Part shown: one piece after another, positions 61,646-64,000 of the stretch | Numbering within the stretch: the first letter of the stretch is position 1 | How the letters are laid out: every line of letters starts with the position of its first letter | Assembly (NCBI RefSeq): GCF_002197815.1 | Contig: NZ_NIUB01000021.1 | Span: 1-64,000 of the forward strand | Direction of reading: 5' to 3' | From: Pseudomonas oleovorans subsp. oleovorans | GTDB taxonomy: Bacteria > Pseudomonadota > Gammaproteobacteria > Pseudomonadales > Pseudomonadaceae | Length of the DNA: 64,000 bases | Notes under the pieces: model-generated | What the model was told of the DNA's origin: nothing | The model's database searches: none | Seen by the model: the letters and a program-made list of their open reading frames with translations, nothing else | Program-made: the position numbers and the translations under genes

Positions 61646-61734
61646 AAAAACGGCGTACGCCAGGCCGCCTCGATGAGAGGAAGGTGACCTGACGGACGCC
61701 GTTGTCCGTGATCCTCGGCCCGCCGCCGTTGGCG
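61646..61734 (-). promoter_or_regulatory. nrtA leader: two hexaloop hairpins and terminator (NasT/ANTAR-type)
   Basis: Minus strand. P1 is CGCC-AACGGC-GGCG (61721-61734). P2 is ACGGAC-AACGGC-GTCCGT (61692-61709). Both loops are the same hexanucleotide with A1 and G4. The terminator uses the loop and 3' arm of P2: AACGGCGTCCG...CAGG pairs CCTG..GTACGCCGTT, followed by five T (61646-61703). So P2 and the terminator cannot form together. Confidence 0.82.
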
Positions 61735-61762
61735 TGCTACGCAGGATGGTTGACAGGGACTT

Positions 61763-61778
61763 AGCAAGGGGCTTGCCA
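61763..61778 (-). promoter_or_regulatory. Sigma-54 promoter of nrtABC
   Basis: Minus strand TGGCAAGCCCCTTGCT against TGGCACG-N4-TTGCW: one mismatch and exact spacing. Transcription would start near 61751, 15-20 bases before P1. Confidence 0.82.
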
Positions 61779-62003
61779 GCTTTCGTGCTCAGCGGGCGAG
61801 CAACGGCATGTGGCACCTGACAGGTAGGGGCCGGATGCCGGCTTTCCAGAGGCTAGCTGTTTAGGATCAATAAGTTGCAGCTGTGTTCTGAGAAGATTTT
61901 GAAGTGTGTGGAGCGAGCGCACGCTCAGCTCACCCCACATGCTTCTGAGCCAATGCCGTGCATGAGTGGGCGCCGCTGAGCCTTTTTGGTTCGTATCGTA
62001 GGC
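61779..62003. other. Upstream region of nrtA
   Basis: 225 bases without a gene. NtrC-type enhancer sites are expected here but I could not identify a clear pair by eye. Short inverted sequences such as GAGCGAGCGCACGCTC are present near 61912-61927. Confidence 0.35.
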
Positions 62004-62318
62004 TCAGGATGCCGGTTGAACGCGCGCCTCCTCGACGAAGTCGCGCAGCCAGCGCAGCACTTCGACGGCTTCCCAGCGAGCTGGATCGAACAGCGCATAG
62101 GCCAGCCCCTGATAGCCGACCACATCCAGTTGCCGATGGTAGCCGGCGCGCTGCAGCAGCGCCTCGATCTCGGCGAAGCAGGTGTTGAAGTGCTGACGAT
62201 TGAAAGGGGTGCGGCTCTCGGTGACGATGCCCTCGAGCTGCAGATCCTCGACCATCTCGTGTACCCGCTCCAGCGGCATGCGGTTCACTCGGTGTTTTAG
62301 CTGCAGTACGTCCAGCAT
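62004..62318 (-). CDS. Hypothetical protein behind a LexA box, 104 aa
   Basis: I do not recognise the family. The protein is soluble and mostly helical: LQLKHRVNRMPLERVHEMVEDLQ, FNTCFAEIEALLQRAG, then an aromatic stretch VVGYQGLAYALFDPARWEAVEVLRWLRDF. AGGAG lies eight bases before ATG 62318. The promoter region has a full LexA operator over the -35 element, so the gene is probably induced by DNA damage. It is monocistronic and divergent from a lipoprotein gene. Confidence 0.75.
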   Translation of the reverse strand: MLDVLQLKHRVNRMPLERVHEMVEDLQLEGIVTESRTPFNRQHFNTCFAEIEALLQRAGYHRQLDVVGYQGLAYALFDPARWEAVEVLRWLRDFVEEARVQPAS

Positions 62319-62374
62319 GATGGCGCTCCTGTGCAATCGATCATTTACCTGCGATATAGCCTAATCGAAAAATA

Positions 62375-62390
62375 CTGTACAAATAAACAG
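62375..62390. promoter_or_regulatory. LexA box (SOS operator)
   Basis: CTGTACAAATAAACAG matches CTGT-N8-ACAG exactly. On the minus strand it overlaps the -35 hexamer TTGTAC, with TATATC 18 bases downstream as -10, the classic layout of a LexA-repressed promoter. The start codon lies about 57 bases downstream. Confidence 0.8.
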
Positions 62391-62473
62391 TATTGAGTGA
62401 TATTGGCCTCACTTAGGCGACAACAACCCGTCCACCACCTGAAGGTGGGCGCCTTGCGAGGGGGGTATTGGCA

Positions 62474-62866
62474 ATGCAACAGATGCTGATGACGATTGTG
62501 CTATTGGCCCTGCTGAGCGGCTGCGCGCAACCGCAGATTGATCGGCCACAGGCCAACGGTGCCTATCTAGTGATCGAGGGCGAGCAGGCCTGGGCCGTGC
62601 TGGTCTCCGATGGCCAGCGTGTCGAGGAGACGGGCATAGTGCTCGATGTGATTCGACTACCCAGCCATCACTCCAACATTGCCGCCAGTTACGTGATCGA
62701 AACGCCCAACTGCGGCAAGCTGCAGTGGCTGACCGAGCGCCATGGTGCTGCAGAGGGTGAAACCACGCTGTTGCCGGCCGCCTTCAACGAGCAACTGAGC
62801 AAGCCCGGCTGCGTGCTCGCGCAAGGCCTGAGCCGAGCCTGGACGGCCCTGGATTATTCCGGCTGA
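62474..62866 (+). CDS. Putative lipoprotein, 130 aa
   Basis: Short signal peptide MQQMLMTIVLLALLSGC with the lipobox LLSGC, Cys17 being lipidated. The rest is a compact soluble domain with two further cysteines (ETPNCGKL and KPGCVLA) that could form a disulfide. Function unknown. GAGGGGGG lies about ten bases before ATG 62474; a TTG at 62468 is an alternative. Confidence 0.7.
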   Translation: MQQMLMTIVLLALLSGCAQPQIDRPQANGAYLVIEGEQAWAVLVSDGQRVEETGIVLDVIRLPSHHSNIAASYVIETPNCGKLQWLTERHGAAEGETTLLPAAFNEQLSKPGCVLAQGLSRAWTALDYSG

Positions 62867-62928
62867 CCCGTTGGGTGCGCCGCGCGCACCGACATTCGCC
62901 GGCGGGGTAATTGGCGAGACGCGCAAAG

Positions 62929-62965
62929 AAAAAGCGCCGCGACCTAAACGGAAGCGGCGCTTTTC
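62929..62965. terminator. Bidirectional terminator
   Basis: AAAAAGCGCCGC-(13)-GCGGCGCTTTT between the convergent lipoprotein and enoyl-CoA hydratase genes, with T-runs on both strands. The short hairpin GGTGCGC-CGC-GCGCACC lies nearby at 62874-62890. Confidence 0.88.
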
Positions 62966-62985
62966 ATTTATGGGGTACCGAGTGC

Positions 62986-63675
62986 TTACAGCAGGTGTTG
63001 CTTGTCCATTTCGATGGCGGCATCGAGGGTTTCCAGCAGCGCCTTGCGCACCTTCAGCTTGGTGTTCTTGTGCGCGGTCATGTTGATCTTCTTCATCTGC
63101 TGCGCCACCGCCTGAGTGGTAGCCAGCAATTGCTCGGCCGGCACCACCTTGTCCAGGAAGCCGGCCTCTACCGCGCCAGCCGGGTCGAACATCTCGCCAT
63201 TGATCACCGAACGGTGGAACGCCGACTTGCGCAGACGATCACGGGCCAGCTCGATACCGACGTGGTGCATGGTCATGCCGATCTGTACTTCATTCAGGCC
63301 GATATTGAACGGACCTTCCACACCGATACGGTAATCGGCCGACAGCAGGATGAAAGCACCCTTGGCCACGGCATGCCCCGGGCAGGCGACGATGATCGGG
63401 TAGGGGTGGGCGAGCATGCGTCGCGCCAGCGTGGAGCCAGCAGCCACCAGGTTGATTGCATTCTGCGGGCCGGATGTCATCACCTTCAGGTCATAGCCGC
63501 CGGAAAGAATCCCCGGCTGGCCAGTGATGACGACGATGGCGCGATCCTGCTCGGCGCGGTCGAGGGCGGCATTGAACGCAGCGATCACGTCAGGCGAGAT
63601 GGCATTGACCTTACCATTGCTCAGGGTGAGGGTGGCGATGCCGTCTTCGAGTTGATAGCTGATCAGGTCGCTCAT
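62986..63675 (-). CDS. Enoyl-CoA hydratase/isomerase family protein
   Basis: 229-aa crotonase-fold protein. The CoA-binding oxyanion motifs are VITGQPGILSGGYDLKVM and CPGHAVAKGAFILLSADYRIG. The catalytic glutamate pair of true hydratases is not clear: the second site reads FNIGLNEVQIGM, with one glutamate. Starts MSDLISYQLEDGIATLTLSNGKVNAISPD. Pathway unknown; single gene. GGAAAA precedes the ATG. Confidence 0.88.
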   Translation of the reverse strand: MSDLISYQLEDGIATLTLSNGKVNAISPDVIAAFNAALDRAEQDRAIVVITGQPGILSGGYDLKVMTSGPQNAINLVAAGSTLARRMLAHPYPIIVACPGHAVAKGAFILLSADYRIGVEGPFNIGLNEVQIGMTMHHVGIELARDRLRKSAFHRSVINGEMFDPAGAVEAGFLDKVVPAEQLLATTQAVAQQMKKINMTAHKNTKLKVRKALLETLDAAIEMDKQHLL

Positions 63676-63862
63676 GGCGGTTTTCCTTGTTGGAGCCTTG
63701 GGGGCGAATGTTGGCAGAAGGTACTCAGCCGAAGCGCTCTGGTAAAGCGCCGCGGCTGACTGGCTGGTCAGTGTTTTTGCCTATCGCGGCGATGCCGGAT
63801 GGCAATTGGTCGAACGCAAAGCCAGGCCTTTAAGGTGAGCAGCGAACCGAAGGAGCTGCCCC

Positions 63863-64000
63863 ATGAACACTCTCTACTCCATCCTTTATATGGTCACTGT
63901 GACCGGCCTGCTGCTGGCATCGGTCGTGCTCAGCGAAACCCTCTACCTGCGCAGCCCATCCGGCGTGCTGCTGCTATTCGGCTTGGGTCTGCTCATGTCC
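63863..64000 (+). CDS. Membrane protein, N-terminal part only
   Basis: Starts at ATG 63863 with AAGGAG eight bases upstream and runs off the window. The 46 visible residues contain two hydrophobic segments (ILYMVTVTGLLLASVVL and SGVLLLFGLGLLM) with LYLRSPS between. Not identified. Confidence 0.6.
   Translation, partial: MNTLYSILYMVTVTGLLLASVVLSETLYLRSPSGVLLLFGLGLLMS

Overview
The window is a chromosomal segment of a Pseudomonas, most likely of the P. mendocina/P. oleovorans branch. The evidence is the combination of oprI, the rraA-cmaX-crfX-cmpX-sigX-oprF cluster, cysB-thrH-pabB, ppsR/ppsA, the GntR-controlled prpBC-acnD-prpF operon and a nitrate-assimilation block. Gene order from about 17.1 kb onward follows, as I remember it, the P. 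aeruginosa PAO1 block PA1749-PA1784. The stretch 7.1-15.4 kb follows, in inverted sense, PA2863-PA2853. No tRNA, rRNA or CRISPR was seen.

Layout. 1-0.24 kb: the 3' end of a group II intron entering from the left. 0.24-7.2 kb: a TonB-dependent receptor (5' end apparently frameshifted), then a gluconate module: a gluconokinase fused to a TRAP small permease, TRAP large permease, binding protein and LacI-type regulator. 7.2-8.4 kb: a decayed lipase locus (frameshifted foldase and a 37-codon lipA stub). 8.7-17.4 kb: a possible SAM-II-like riboswitch before a small methyltransferase-like gene, GreB-like factor, FtsX/LolD-type ABC exporter, tesA, an L,D-transpeptidase, oprI, a GntP permease and a small GNAT protein. 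17.5-26.1 kb: DAHP synthase, PilZ protein, thioredoxin-like protein, ketopantoate reductase, 5'-nucleotidase, Usp, cysB, a PAPS-reductase relative, thrH and pabB. 26.2-27.0 kb: a wrecked MalT-type LuxR regulator. 27.1-30.1 kb: an ATP-grasp / inactive-transglutaminase-7TM / retropepsin-like trio. 30.4-37.4 kb: the methylcitrate cycle with its GntR regulator and a palindromic operator. 37.4-46.5 kb: ppsR/ppsA, a hydrolase, rraA and the sigX-oprF cell-envelope cluster.

46.6-61.8 kb is the most interesting part: nitrate assimilation. Reading leftward it holds nrtABC (ABC importer), an MFS nitrate transporter with a phosphatase-kinase fusion, and nirBD-nitrate reductase-cobA. Each of the three transcription units starts with a sigma-54 promoter sequence followed by a leader with two hexaloop hairpins and an intrinsic terminator. 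This is the architecture expected for NasT-type (ANTAR) antitermination, repeated three times. nasS/nasT themselves are not in the window. Between nrtC and the MFS gene lies a PL7 polysaccharide lyase pseudogene, split by a 177-bp MITE-like element with terminal inverted repeats and a 9-bp target duplication.

61.8-64.0 kb holds a small gene behind a LexA box, a lipoprotein, an enoyl-CoA hydratase-like gene and a truncated membrane-protein gene.

General pattern: core metabolism is intact, while genes for a secreted lipase, its foldase, an alginate-lyase-like enzyme and a large regulator are decayed. Short inverted repeats of several families fill many intergenic gaps.
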